From contig NZ_CP114013.1 of assembly GCF_028416635.1 (NCBI RefSeq), forward strand, positions 186,001 through 250,000: a stretch of 64,000 bases of DNA, given 5' to 3'. The translations under genes were made by a program, and so were the position numbers. The DNA comes from Baekduia alba. GTDB taxonomy: Bacteria; Actinomycetota; Thermoleophilia; Solirubrobacterales; Solirubrobacteraceae. Under the pieces are notes generated by a model, which was given only the letters and a program-made list of their open reading frames with translations, was not told the origin of the DNA and ran no database searches. Below are positions 16,978 through 25,357 of this stretch, piece after piece (position 1 is the first letter of the stretch; every line of letters starts with the position of its first letter).

Positions 16978-18156
16978 TCATACGAACTGCGCCGCCGCGT
17001 GGCCCGACGCCCAGGCCCATTGGAAGTTGAAGCCGCCCAGGTGGCCGGTGACGTCGAGCACCTCGCCGATGAAGTACAGGCCCGGGCTCTTAAGCGATTC
17101 CATGGTCTTGGATGACACGTCGCGGGTCTGGACGCCGCCCAGGGTGACCTCGGCGGTGCGGTAGCCCTCGGTGCCGGCCGGTACCACCGGCCAGGCGCCG
17201 AGCTTGTCGGCGATGTCGCGCAGCTCGGCCGGCGTGTGCTGCTTCATCGGCTTGGACGCGAACCAGCTATCGGCCAGAAGGGTTGCCATCTTCTTGGTGA
17301 ACACCTCGCCCAACACGGTCTTCAGCTCGCTGTTGGGGCGCGCGGACTGCTGGCCGTGCAGCCACTGGAGGGCGTCGTGGTCGGGCAGCAGGTTGATCTC
17401 GATGGCGTCGCCGGGGTGCCAGAACGAGGAGATCTGCAGGATCGCCGGGCCGCTGAGGCCGCGGTGGGTGAACAGGAGGTTCTCGCGGAAGCTCTGGTCG
17501 TTGCAGCGGACCAGGCAGGCCACCGACGTGCCCGACAGCTCGGTGCACAGCTCCTTGAGCTGGTCGGTGGTGGTGAACGGCACCAGGCCGGCGCGGGTGG
17601 TCAGCACGTCGTGGCCGAACTGGCGAGCGATCTCGTAGCCGAAGCCGGTGGCGCCCAGCGTCGGAATCGACAGGCCGCCGGTGGCGACCACCAGCGACGG
17701 AGCGGCGACGGGTCCCAGGTCGGTGCTCAACCGGTATCCGGCCTCGGCCTTCTCGATCTGCTGCACCGAGGTGTTCAGGTGCAGGTCAACGCCGGCCTGC
17801 CGGCACTCGTCCAGGAGCATGTTGAGGATGTCCTTGGACTTGTTGTCGCAGAACAGCTGGCCCAGCTTCTTCTCGTGGTAGGGCACGCCGTGCTGGCTGA
17901 CCAAGGCGATGAAGTCCCACGGGGTGTAGCGGGCCAGGGCCGACTTGCAGAAGTGCGGGTTCTGTGAGGAGAAGTTGGCCGGGTCGGTGTACGTGTTGGT
18001 GAAGTTGCAGCGGCCACCGCCGGACATGAGGATCTTCTTGCCCGCCTTGTTGGCGTGCTCGAGCAGCAGCACCCGGCGCCCGCGTTCGGCGGCGGTCAGG
18101 GCACACATCAAGCCGGCGGCACCTGCGCCGATGATCACAACGTCGGTAGAGCGCAC
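16978..18156 (-). CDS. NAD(P)/FAD-dependent oxidoreductase, HI0933/YhiN family
   Basis: 392 residues. The Rossmann start VVIIGAGAAGLMCALTAAERG binds FAD (given here as VVIIGAGAAGLM), then AGKKILMSGGGRCNFTNT is the HI0933 hallmark, and the C-terminal GLYFIGEVLDVTGHLGGFNF closes the FAD site. The physiological reaction is unknown. GTG 18156 is chosen just before the Rossmann strand. Phrases such as PHFCKSALARYTPWDF and YHEKKLGQLFCDNKS look like gamma-proteobacterial versions, and GC and codon use are visibly lower than neighbours, suggesting horizontal transfer. Confidence 0.9.
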   Translation of the reverse strand: MRSTDVVIIGAGAAGLMCALTAAERGRRVLLLEHANKAGKKILMSGGGRCNFTNTYTDPANFSSQNPHFCKSALARYTPWDFIALVSQHGVPYHEKKLGQLFCDNKSKDILNMLLDECRQAGVDLHLNTSVQQIEKAEAGYRLSTDLGPVAAPSLVVATGGLSIPTLGATGFGYEIARQFGHDVLTTRAGLVPFTTTDQLKELCTELSGTSVACLVRCNDQSFRENLLFTHRGLSGPAILQISSFWHPGDAIEINLLPDHDALQWLHGQQSARPNSELKTVLGEVFTKKMATLLADSWFASKPMKQHTPAELRDIADKLGAWPVVPAGTEGYRTAEVTLGGVQTRDVSSKTMESLKSPGLYFIGEVLDVTGHLGGFNFQWAWASGHAAAQFV

Positions 18157-18281
18157 AGCACATCCTCGAGCACAGAGAACTTCGGGGTAGATCTCGGGTC
18201 CCACACGGTAAGGCTGCGGTGCCGCCACGACATGCGCACGCGCTGGAGGCGCAGTCCTCGACCCCCGAGCCGTCACGAGAC

Positions 18282-19040
18282 CTACCGCCCTAGGGCGCAC
18301 TCCAGGTTCGACCGGTGGGGGCCGTCGAGCCACTCCGCATGCGGCCCCAGGCGCGCGTCGACCGGTTCCCGGCCTCGCCGCAGCGCGTCGATGTACGCGT
18401 GATCGGCGGCGAGGCGGGCCGCCACCTCGGGACCCTCGGCCACGGCGCCGTGGCCGGGGACCACGACGTCGACGTGCCTGGCGGCCTCGTCCAGCCGGTC
18501 GAGCGCCGTCTCGTAGGCGCTCAACTGGTCGTCCTGGCGAGGGTCGAAGAGGGGGATCAGGACGTCGGAGAGCATGTCACCGGCGAGCAGCACCCCACGG
18601 TCGGTGAGGAGGATCGCGGCGTGGCCGATGGCGTGGGCCTGGTGCTCGATGATCTCGCCCGGCACGGGTCCGCCGTCGGCGGGGAGCGGGGTGACGAGCG
18701 CGACCAGCTCGAGGGGGACGCCCGACGCGCTCTCGGCCGCCATCGCCTGTGCCCGCTGTCGGGCTTGGCCGGCAAGGTGGGCGTTGGCGGGGAGGGCGTA
18801 GCGCGGCACGTCGCCGAACCGGGGGTGCCAGAGCAGGTGGTCCCAGTGGGGATGGGTGGAGAACCCGGCGACCACCGGGATGCCGAGCCCGGCCACGTCA
18901 TCGGCGAGTTGGTCCAGCTCGGCGCCGGTGATGCCGGGATCGATCAGGATCAACCCATCCTCTCCGCGCACCGCGATGGAGTTGGTCCAGACCCACTCGC
19001 TCTGCCGGACCCAGACGCCGTCGGCCACCTCCGTCAGCAT
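18282..19040 (-). CDS. Metallo-beta-lactamase-fold hydrolase
   Basis: 252 residues from ATG 19040. The metal motif is HPHWDH at residues 63-68 (variant of HxHxDH), then IGHAAILLTD, LLAGDMLSD (bridging Asp) and VVVPGHGAVAEGPE. Zinc or iron hydrolase of unknown substrate; the WTNSIAVRGEDGLILIDPG start is usual for the fold. The ATG overlaps the stop of a small DHFR-like remnant on the same strand, so it may be translationally coupled. A 125-base gap separates it from the flavoprotein gene downstream. Confidence 0.87.
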   Translation of the reverse strand: MLTEVADGVWVRQSEWVWTNSIAVRGEDGLILIDPGITGAELDQLADDVAGLGIPVVAGFSTHPHWDHLLWHPRFGDVPRYALPANAHLAGQARQRAQAMAAESASGVPLELVALVTPLPADGGPVPGEIIEHQAHAIGHAAILLTDRGVLLAGDMLSDVLIPLFDPRQDDQLSAYETALDRLDEAARHVDVVVPGHGAVAEGPEVAARLAADHAYIDALRRGREPVDARLGPHAEWLDGPHRSNLECALGR

Positions 19041-19177
19041 GGGCGCACATCTTCCTCGGCGCTCGCGGTCTGCCAGAGCACCATCGCCTCGTCTGGCGTC
19101 GCGCACCCGGACCTGCCCTCCTCGACCTCGACGTCCCCGTCAAGCGCGGCGATCACCGCGTATGTCAGCTTGGCCAT
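19034..19177 (-). pseudogene. Dihydrofolate-reductase-like (RibD C-terminal) N-terminal remnant
   Basis: 47 codons from ATG 19177, starting MAKLTYAVIAALDG, the first strand of RibD-fold proteins, and later CATPDEAM. It stops at TGA 19034-19036 after about a quarter of the usual length. The end overlaps the start of the metallo-beta-lactamase gene by seven bases, so it may survive as a leader peptide. Classified as a decayed gene. Confidence 0.5.
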
Positions 19178-19750
19178 CGGGCTCCCATCGGTCGTTGTTC
19201 ACGGGTGCAGTCAGGCCCGCACGTGCTGAGACGGCGATCACCGGCCAAAGTCATCGGTCACGGCTCGGGAGCTGGCGCGACGACGCGAGCCGGCGGGCCG
19301 CCCGGAGCTGCTCCTCGGTGTCTCCGGACGGGCGCCCCGAAGATCCTCCCGCTCGGTGCTCGCGGAAGGTCCAGGTGGTTCGCGGGACCTGGGCGTCATC
19401 GCTGCGAGCGCGTGCCCTTCGTTGGACCCGACGACGGAGGGTCGCCGGCTTCGTTGAATCACTACCTTGCCGATAGGGATACCGGTGGTCTGTTCAGGAG
19501 CCGAGATGTGCTGTAAATTTCCCGGCACTTCCTGCTTTTCCGCCTCTCGCGCCCGTACCACGGTCACACCGTGAACAACTGACAGACCTGGAGCATTCGC
19601 AGCGCTCCCCTGCAGCCGACAGGTTGCCAGCGCTGCGCAGGGCCATCGGCAGAAGCCGAAGCGTCGTCTGGACAAGGCCGTCCGGACTTCTCCTACACGA
19701 TCCTCGGAACCCCGGGGGTCGCTTTCGCATGCACCTGAAGGGATCAGCCC
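19178..19750. other. Gene-free 570-base stretch
   Basis: No coding frame with recognisable content in either direction. It would hold the promoter of the MFS gene at 19751 and possibly of the minus-strand genes below 19177. No clear repeat or terminator was found. Confidence 0.5.
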
Positions 19751-20980
19751 GTGCGAAAAGGCAAGCTCGACGACGGCCGCGACCGTCGTCTCACCGGAAT
19801 GCGCGCCACGCTGGTGTGCGTCCTGATCGGCGTCTTGTGCGCCCTCGTCCTCGTCGGCCCGCAGGCAACCCTCTGGGGCCAGGTTCCGCTGCGGCGCTTC
19901 TACGACGACCCGCTGGCGATCGGCACCTACGGCCTCTGGGCCAACGCCGTGGCCCTCGTGGCCGTCAGCGTCGGGTTCCCGCTCATGCTCAACGGCCGGC
20001 GGTCGTCCGTCGGCTTCCTCATCAGCGCCGCCGGGCTGGTGGTGATGGCCTTCGGTCCGTCGCCGCTGGTCGCGAAGGGGGCGCTCGTCGTCGCCGGCGC
20101 CGGCGCGGTCGCGATCGGGTTCATCCGGGGAGAGGCCGCGCGTCACGTCGACATCGACCCCGGCACGACCCAGAACATCATCGGCGGGACGTACACGGTC
20201 GCCATGCCGCTGCTCAACGCCGGCTTCGCCTGGGCGGCCGGCGGCCTGGGTCTGGCCAGCTATCTGGTCGCGGCCGGGCTGCTCGCCGCGGCCTTCGCGA
20301 TCACCCTGCGCCAGTTCCGCGACTCGCCGGTGCCGGCGACCAGCTCGGTCGGCCGACGCGTGCGTGAGCGCTGGACCCGGCGGAGCATCTGGGGGTTCGT
20401 CCTCGTCCTGTTCGCGGCGTCCGGGTTCGGCGCCGTGTTCGTCTCGCTCCCGCGGGTCCTGGACACCCACGGGTATCGAGGCAGCGGCTGGCTGCTGGCG
20501 TTCTCGGCGGCCCAGCTCGTGGCGGGACTCCTGGTCCTCGTCGTCTGGGCGCCCCTCTCGGCGCGCCTCGCCGACCGTGGGCTGCGGGTCATGGTGCCCG
20601 TCATGGCGGTGGGGGCCAGCGTGTTGGCGGGGGCCGCGACCGGCAAGTTCCCCGCCTACGTCACCGTGGAGTGGCTCGGCCTGCTCGTGTTCCACATCGG
20701 CTGGCTGGGCACCGCCAACGCGCTCCAGGCGACCGTGGGGCGTGGCCCGAAGGCAGCGGTGATCGTCGCGGCGATCCCGTTCGGGATGTTCATCGGCGGT
20801 GGGCTCGCCGACGCGGCGATCTCCGCCGCGATGGTCTGGATGTCACCGGGGACGGTGGCGCTCGGGTTCGCCCTGGTGTCCCTGCTGGGCGCGCTCGCGT
20901 ACGCCCCCGTGCTCCTCGGCCGTGACGGCCAGGGCGCGGAGAGCTACCGCGGCCTGGTCGCCGACGGGCGCCGGCGCTGA
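19751..20980 (+). CDS. MFS-like transporter, substrate unknown
   Basis: 409 residues with about 12 hydrophobic segments (first at about residues 20-40), a basic intracellular loop RRVRERWTRRSIWG in the middle and LSARLADRGLRVMVPVMAV as the repeated MFS loop motif. GTG 19751 is the start; ATG 19799 is an alternative immediately before the first helix. It lies 114 bases upstream of the MIO-less ammonia-lyase-like gene on the same strand, so it could move the substrate or a product (for example a betaine or trimethylamine), but this is inference. Confidence 0.75.
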   Translation: MRKGKLDDGRDRRLTGMRATLVCVLIGVLCALVLVGPQATLWGQVPLRRFYDDPLAIGTYGLWANAVALVAVSVGFPLMLNGRRSSVGFLISAAGLVVMAFGPSPLVAKGALVVAGAGAVAIGFIRGEAARHVDIDPGTTQNIIGGTYTVAMPLLNAGFAWAAGGLGLASYLVAAGLLAAAFAITLRQFRDSPVPATSSVGRRVRERWTRRSIWGFVLVLFAASGFGAVFVSLPRVLDTHGYRGSGWLLAFSAAQLVAGLLVLVVWAPLSARLADRGLRVMVPVMAVGASVLAGAATGKFPAYVTVEWLGLLVFHIGWLGTANALQATVGRGPKAAVIVAAIPFGMFIGGGLADAAISAAMVWMSPGTVALGFALVSLLGALAYAPVLLGRDGQGAESYRGLVADGRRR

Positions 20981-21028
20981 GCGCTGAGCGTCGCCCGAAG
21001 CCCCGGCCGGAGTCGGTCTGGGCTTCTC

Positions 21029-21054
21029 ACGTGGGTATCGACCGATACCCACGT
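21029..21054. promoter_or_regulatory. 26-base palindromic operator upstream of the lyase-like gene
   Basis: Perfect 12-base arms ACGTGGGTATCG and CGATACCCACGT around a 2-base centre, 40 bases before the start codon. No T-run follows, so it is an operator rather than a terminator; it is the longest perfect operator-like palindrome in the window. Confidence 0.75.
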
Positions 21055-21063
21055 CCCGCCTAC

Positions 21064-21080
21064 CCCTGGGTCCACCAGGG
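21064..21080 (+). promoter_or_regulatory. Small hairpin CCCTGG-N5-CCAGGG before the ribosome-binding site
   Basis: Six-base arms ending 2 bases before the GGAGGAG ribosome-binding site (21083-21089). It could affect mRNA stability or ribosome access; no ligand class is recognised. Confidence 0.35.
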
Positions 21081-21094
21081 ATGGAGGAGAAGTG

Positions 21095-22819
21095 ATGAAG
21101 GACAACAACGCCGGCACGACGCCGGCGTCGTTCAGGGTGATCGTCCCGACACGGGGCGAGGACGTCGTGCGGCTCGACGGGACCCGCCTCACGGTGGACG
21201 AGGTCGTCATGGTCGCTCGGCACGGGGCTCAGGTCGTGTACTCGCCGGAGGCCATCGACCGCGCGCACGAGAAGGAGCGGCTCCTGCTGGCGGCCGTCGG
21301 GCAGGGCCGGCCTGTCTACTGGGTGACGCGCGGGACCGGCAAGGACCGCAAGATCACGACCTACTCCGGCGACCCGTTCAGCGAGGAGGGGCGGCGCGAG
21401 CTCGAGGACATCCAGCTGCGCACCTTCCGCGGCGAGTCGCCAAGCCTCGCGGTGCGCGCACGTGGGCCGGAGATCGGCGACGAGGAGACCGTTCGCGCCG
21501 TCCTCGTCGTGGCGGCCAACACCCTGGTGCGCCGGGGCGCGTCGGCGCCGTTGCTGGATGCCGTGGTGGCCCTGCTCAACCACCGGGTCGCTCCGGTGCT
21601 CCTGGGCCGCGGATCGCCCGGGCAGGGTGACCTGCCGCAGATGTCGATGGTCGCCCAGACCCTGGTCGGCGAGGGCACGGCGTATCACCAGGGGCGACGC
21701 ATGCCCGCGCGCGAGGCGCTGCGGGAGGCCGGTCTCCCGGAGCTCGTCCCGTTCGGGATCGACAGCGGAGCGCTGATCGCGAGCAACGCGTTCAGCGATG
21801 GCCAGGCGGCGCTGCTGGTGGCCGACGCCGAGACGATGTTGAACTGGGCCGACCTCGTGCACGTGCTCAGCAAGCTCGCCCTGAACGACTCCGTCACGCC
21901 CCTGCTGCCGCAGCTCCAGAGCGAGGAGCGAGACAAACACCAGGCCTGGCTCGCCCGGCGCGTCGCCGCGCTCACGCGGGGAAGCCACCTGTGGGAGTAC
22001 GACGCGGAGCGCACGCTGCAGGGACCGCTGAGCTTCCGGGACTACTTCGTGCTGGGAGGGGTCGCCTGGAAGGCGTGGGATCGACTGCGTCAGGAGGTGG
22101 AGCGGTGCATCAACACGCCAGGGCAGAACCCGGCGCTCCTACCGAACCTCCGACCCCAGGACTCGTGGGCGCTCGACACCGGCTGGCTGCGGCAGTTCCT
22201 CGTCCAAGACGACGAGGTGTCCGGGTACGTCGTGGCCAGCGCCGGCTTTGAGCGGAGGGGGCTCGACCAGGAGGTCGGGGCGTTCGCGAACGCGCTCGCG
22301 TGGGTGTGCGCAGGGGCGGTGCAGCGGCCGTTGCGCCTACAGGACCCGTTCGTCAACGCGCTGGCCAACCCGGAGACGGTGCCGCATGGCTCGCTGGCGT
22401 CGCGGGCGCAGGAGGGCGACTACGCCGCCGCCGACCTGTACGCCAGCCTGTTGGCCGACCTGGCGCCGCTGCCGCCGATGACGATCCCGCTCATCCGCGG
22501 GATCGAGGACCTGTCGCCGCACACCCACGCCATGGTCCGGCGGGTGCGCAACGCGGTGGACACCGCCCGTGACCTCGTCGCTGAGGAGGCGGGCGCCGCG
22601 CTCGCGTGGCTGGAGGTGCGGCGCGGGCATCGGCCGGACATGAAGCTGGGTCCGGTCGCGAGCGCGCTGCTCGACGCCTGCGCAGAGGATGTGGTCCTCG
22701 ACGGCTCCTACCCCGACCGGCCGGCGCCGGCGGTGAGCTTCCGCGCCTGGATGGCGACGGTCGACCCGCGCGCCTTCATGGGCCCGGACGTCCAGGCCCG
22801 TCCGGACCTGCTCGGCTGA
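21095..22819 (+). CDS. HAL/PAL-superfamily lyase lacking the MIO triad (candidate ergothionase-like trimethylamine lyase)
   Basis: 574 residues from ATG 21095 (GGAGGAG 5 bases upstream; GTG 21092 is also possible). The fold is clearly aromatic ammonia-lyase: LTVDEVVMVARHG, YWVTRGTG where HAL has YGVxTGFG, VVAANTLVRRGAS and VALLNHRVAPVLL. But the MIO-forming motif GSVGASGDLAPL reads GSPGQGDLPQ (about residues 174-183): one residue is deleted and the Ala-Ser pair is lost, so MIO cannot form. Ergothionase, which eliminates trimethylamine from ergothioneine, belongs to this superfamily and is reported not to need MIO. The convergent operon encodes the following steps of that pathway. Another betaine lyase is the alternative. 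Confidence 0.72.
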   Translation: MKDNNAGTTPASFRVIVPTRGEDVVRLDGTRLTVDEVVMVARHGAQVVYSPEAIDRAHEKERLLLAAVGQGRPVYWVTRGTGKDRKITTYSGDPFSEEGRRELEDIQLRTFRGESPSLAVRARGPEIGDEETVRAVLVVAANTLVRRGASAPLLDAVVALLNHRVAPVLLGRGSPGQGDLPQMSMVAQTLVGEGTAYHQGRRMPAREALREAGLPELVPFGIDSGALIASNAFSDGQAALLVADAETMLNWADLVHVLSKLALNDSVTPLLPQLQSEERDKHQAWLARRVAALTRGSHLWEYDAERTLQGPLSFRDYFVLGGVAWKAWDRLRQEVERCINTPGQNPALLPNLRPQDSWALDTGWLRQFLVQDDEVSGYVVASAGFERRGLDQEVGAFANALAWVCAGAVQRPLRLQDPFVNALANPETVPHGSLASRAQEGDYAAADLYASLLADLAPLPPMTIPLIRGIEDLSPHTHAMVRRVRNAVDTARDLVAEEAGAALAWLEVRRGHRPDMKLGPVASALLDACAEDVVLDGSYPDRPAPAVSFRAWMATVDPRAFMGPDVQARPDLLG

Positions 22820-22835
22820 TCGGTCCACCGAAGCA

Positions 22836-22866
22836 CCGCCGGCGACTCTCCACGGGTCGCCGGCGG
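22836..22866 (+). terminator. Hairpin terminator after the lyase-like gene
   Basis: 11-base perfect stem CCGCCGGCGAC / GTCGCCGGCGG with a 9-base loop, starting 16 bases after the stop codon. The T-rich tract (AAAAATTTT, 22893-22901) lies further on. Confidence 0.6.
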
Positions 22867-22912
22867 CGCTCCGCGGTCCGAAGCCCACCGCTAAAAATTT
22901 TGCCCGTCGACA

Positions 22913-22926
22913 CGAACATATGTTCG
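22913..22926. repeat. Perfect 14-base palindrome CGAACATATGTTCG
   Basis: Lies between the two convergent units, 17 bases after the ABC ATPase stop on the minus strand. It may be a protein-binding site; it is too short for a terminator. Confidence 0.4.
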
Positions 22927-22942
22927 CGTGGCGGCTCTCGCC

Positions 22943-23737
22943 CTACGCCGCGGCGCTCGGCCGCCGCTGCGTGGCGGCGCTGCCGCCCATGACGAGCGTG
23001 AGGATCTCGGCGCGCGTCTGGAGGTAGCCGTCGACCTCCTTGGTCTCGATCTGGTCGCGCGGGCGGGGCAGCGGCACGGTCACCTCGCGCGCGACGCTGG
23101 CGGGCGAGCGCGTCAGCACGACGACCCGGTCCGACATGTAGACGGCCTCGTCGATGTCGTGGGTCACGAGCACGACCGTCATCGAGAAGCGGGCCCAGAC
23201 CTCGAGCGTCAGGTCCTCCAGCTCGGCGCGCGTCTGCGCGTCGACCGACGCGAAGGGCTCGTCGAGCAGGAGCAGGCGCGGCCGCATCGCCAGCGCGCGG
23301 GCGATGGCCACCCGCTGCTGCATCCCGCCCGACAGCTGCCATGGGTGGCGCGCGCCGAGGTCGGGTAGGCCGACCGCGGCGAGCGAGTCGTCGGTGATCC
23401 GCTCGATCTCGGCGCGGTCCATGCCGCTGTCGCGCAGGGGCAGCGCGACGTTGGCGCGCGCCGTGAGCCAGGGGAACAGCGAGCGGGCGTAGTCCTGGAA
23501 GACGACCGCCAGGCCGCTCGGCGGGCCCACGACCGCGGCGTCTTCGAAGTGGACCGTCCCGGAGCTGGCGGGCAGGAGGCCGGCGACGATCTGCAGCAGC
23601 GTGGACTTCCCGCAGCCCGACGGGCCGACGACCGAGACGAACTCACCCGGCTGGGCGCTGAAGCCCACGTCGGCGACCGCCACGTGCTCGCCGCTGCGGG
23701 AGCGATAGGTCTTGCCGACGTGGTCGATGTGCAGCAT
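22943..23737 (-). CDS. ABC transporter ATP-binding protein (SsuB/TauB type)
   Basis: 264 residues, importer ATPase of the nitrate/sulfonate/taurine group. Walker A GPSGCGKST, Q-loop VVFQDYARSLFPWLTA, signature LSGGMQQRVAIARALA, Walker B LLLLDEPFASVD, H-loop VTHDIDEAVYMSDRVVV. Last gene of the minus-strand operon; 28 bases separate it from the permease before it. In this context it should power uptake of the heterocyclic substrate that the operon degrades. Confidence 0.92.
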   Translation of the reverse strand: MLHIDHVGKTYRSRSGEHVAVADVGFSAQPGEFVSVVGPSGCGKSTLLQIVAGLLPASSGTVHFEDAAVVGPPSGLAVVFQDYARSLFPWLTARANVALPLRDSGMDRAEIERITDDSLAAVGLPDLGARHPWQLSGGMQQRVAIARALAMRPRLLLLDEPFASVDAQTRAELEDLTLEVWARFSMTVVLVTHDIDEAVYMSDRVVVLTRSPASVAREVTVPLPRPRDQIETKEVDGYLQTRAEILTLVMGGSAATQRRPSAAA

Positions 23738-23765
23738 GTCCTTGTCCTTGTCCTTCTCCGTCGGT

Positions 23766-24572
23766 TCAGCGGTCGATGGCGCGCGCGCCGCGATGCCAAT
23801 GCAGCACCCGGCGCTCGATCCGAACGTAGATGATGTTGATGACGAGGCCCAGCAGCGCGAGCAGGACGATGCCGGCCCACATGTCGAGCACGAGGAACGA
23901 GCGCTGCGCCTGGACGATCACGAAGCCGATGCCGTCGGTCGCGGCGTAGAGCTCGGAGATGATCATCAGGATCAACCCGGTCGCGAGGCTGACCCGCACG
24001 CCCGCCATGATCTGCGGCGAGGCGGCCGGGAGCAGCACGCTCGTGACGAAGCGCCTGCGCGAGAGGTGCAGCGCGCGGCTGGTCTGCTCGACCAGCGGGT
24101 CGACGCGCCGCGCGCCGTCGATGGTGTTGAGCAGGATCGGCCAGACGGTGCCGAACGCGATCAGGAAGATGCTCATCCCGCTGCCGATGCCGATCAGCAC
24201 GATCGCGAACGGCAGCAGCGCCGGCGGCGGCACCGCGATGCCGAAGCGCACGAGCGGGTCGAAGAACGCGGCCGCGCGCTCGGAGCGGCCGAGCACGAGC
24301 CCGAGCCCGATGCCGACGAGCGCCGCGGTCGACCAGCCGGCGGCCAGCCGGGCCAGGCTCGGAAGCGCCTCGTCGACGAACTGCTCCGAGACGAACAGCC
24401 GCTGGGGGTCGCCGGACAGCCACAGCTCGGAGAACCGCTTGAGCACGTCGGCGACCGGCGGCACGTAGAACGAGGCGGCCGCGCTGGCGGCCACCTGCCA
24501 GATGGCCAGCAGCGCGACGACCAGCCAGACACGCTGCAGGCCGGCGCCGGCGCGGGCGGTCAGCTCACGCAT
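23766..24572 (-). CDS. ABC transporter permease (SsuC/TauC type)
   Basis: 268 residues, about six membrane spans, with the EAA-like loop SRALHLSRRRFVTSVLLPAASPQI and the family start YVPPVADVLKRFSELW. The start ATG overlaps the end of the upstream permease gene by 8 bases. The two different permeases suggest a heterodimeric channel, unusual for SsuC/TauC systems, which commonly use a homodimer. Confidence 0.9.
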   Translation of the reverse strand: MRELTARAGAGLQRVWLVVALLAIWQVAASAAASFYVPPVADVLKRFSELWLSGDPQRLFVSEQFVDEALPSLARLAAGWSTAALVGIGLGLVLGRSERAAAFFDPLVRFGIAVPPPALLPFAIVLIGIGSGMSIFLIAFGTVWPILLNTIDGARRVDPLVEQTSRALHLSRRRFVTSVLLPAASPQIMAGVRVSLATGLILMIISELYAATDGIGFVIVQAQRSFLVLDMWAGIVLLALLGLVINIIYVRIERRVLHWHRGARAIDR

Positions 24573-25350
24573 CGCGGTGCTCCGGGGTCCAGCGCAGCAG
24601 GCGCCGCTCGGTCGCCGACAGGCCGGTGTTCAGCAGGAGGCCGAGGATCCCGGTCGCCGCGATCCCCGCGTAGACGAACTCGCGCCGGCCCGCCTGCTGG
24701 TAGCCGCGGATGAGCTCGCCCAGCCCGGAGTTGGCGGCCAGGATCTCCGCGGTGAGCACCACGATCAGCGCGACGGCCGCGGCGACGCGCAGCCCGGTCG
24801 CGATGCTCGGGCTCGCGGCGCGCAGCGTCACGCTGCGCAGGATCCGCAGGCGGCTCCACCGGAAGCTGCGGGCCGTGTCGAGCATCAGGCGGTCGGTCTC
24901 GGCGACGCCGTACATGGTGTTGACGAGGATCGGCCACACGCTCGCGTACGCCGCGAGCAGCACCTTCATCTCGAGCCCGAGCCCGTACAGCAGGATCGCG
25001 ACCGGCAGCAGGGCCACCGAGGGGATCGGTCGCAGCAGCTCGATCGTGCCCTCGGTCGCACGCCGCGCGCGCGCCGACGAGCCGATGGCGATGCCGGCGG
25101 GAACGGACACGGCGGCGGCGGCGCCCACGGCCAGCGCCCAGGCCACGAGCGTGGCCGCGAGCGCCGACCAGAAGTCCGACCGGGCGGCCAGGTCCGCGAG
25201 GGCCTTCGCCAGCACGGTCGGCGGCGGCAGCGCCTCGTCGGAGATCGCGCCGAGGCGGATGAGGAGCTCGAGTGCGGCGATGGTCGTGATCACGCCGGCC
25301 GCGCCGAGCAGGGCGCGCTCGGCGCGCGTGGGTGGGGTCCGCTCCCGCAC
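24565..25350 (-). CDS. ABC transporter permease (SsuC/TauC type), second subunit
   Basis: 261 residues, about six membrane spans; start region LPPPTVLAKALADL and the coupling loop RSFRWSRLRILRSVTLRAASP are family-typical. Seven bases after the binding-protein stop, eight-base overlap with the next permease. Together they give a two-permease importer with one ATPase. Confidence 0.9.
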   Translation of the reverse strand: MRERTPPTRAERALLGAAGVITTIAALELLIRLGAISDEALPPPTVLAKALADLAARSDFWSALAATLVAWALAVGAAAAVSVPAGIAIGSSARARRATEGTIELLRPIPSVALLPVAILLYGLGLEMKVLLAAYASVWPILVNTMYGVAETDRLMLDTARSFRWSRLRILRSVTLRAASPSIATGLRVAAAVALIVVLTAEILAANSGLGELIRGYQQAGRREFVYAGIAATGILGLLLNTGLSATERRLLRWTPEHRDA

Positions 25351-25357
25351 CGTGGGT

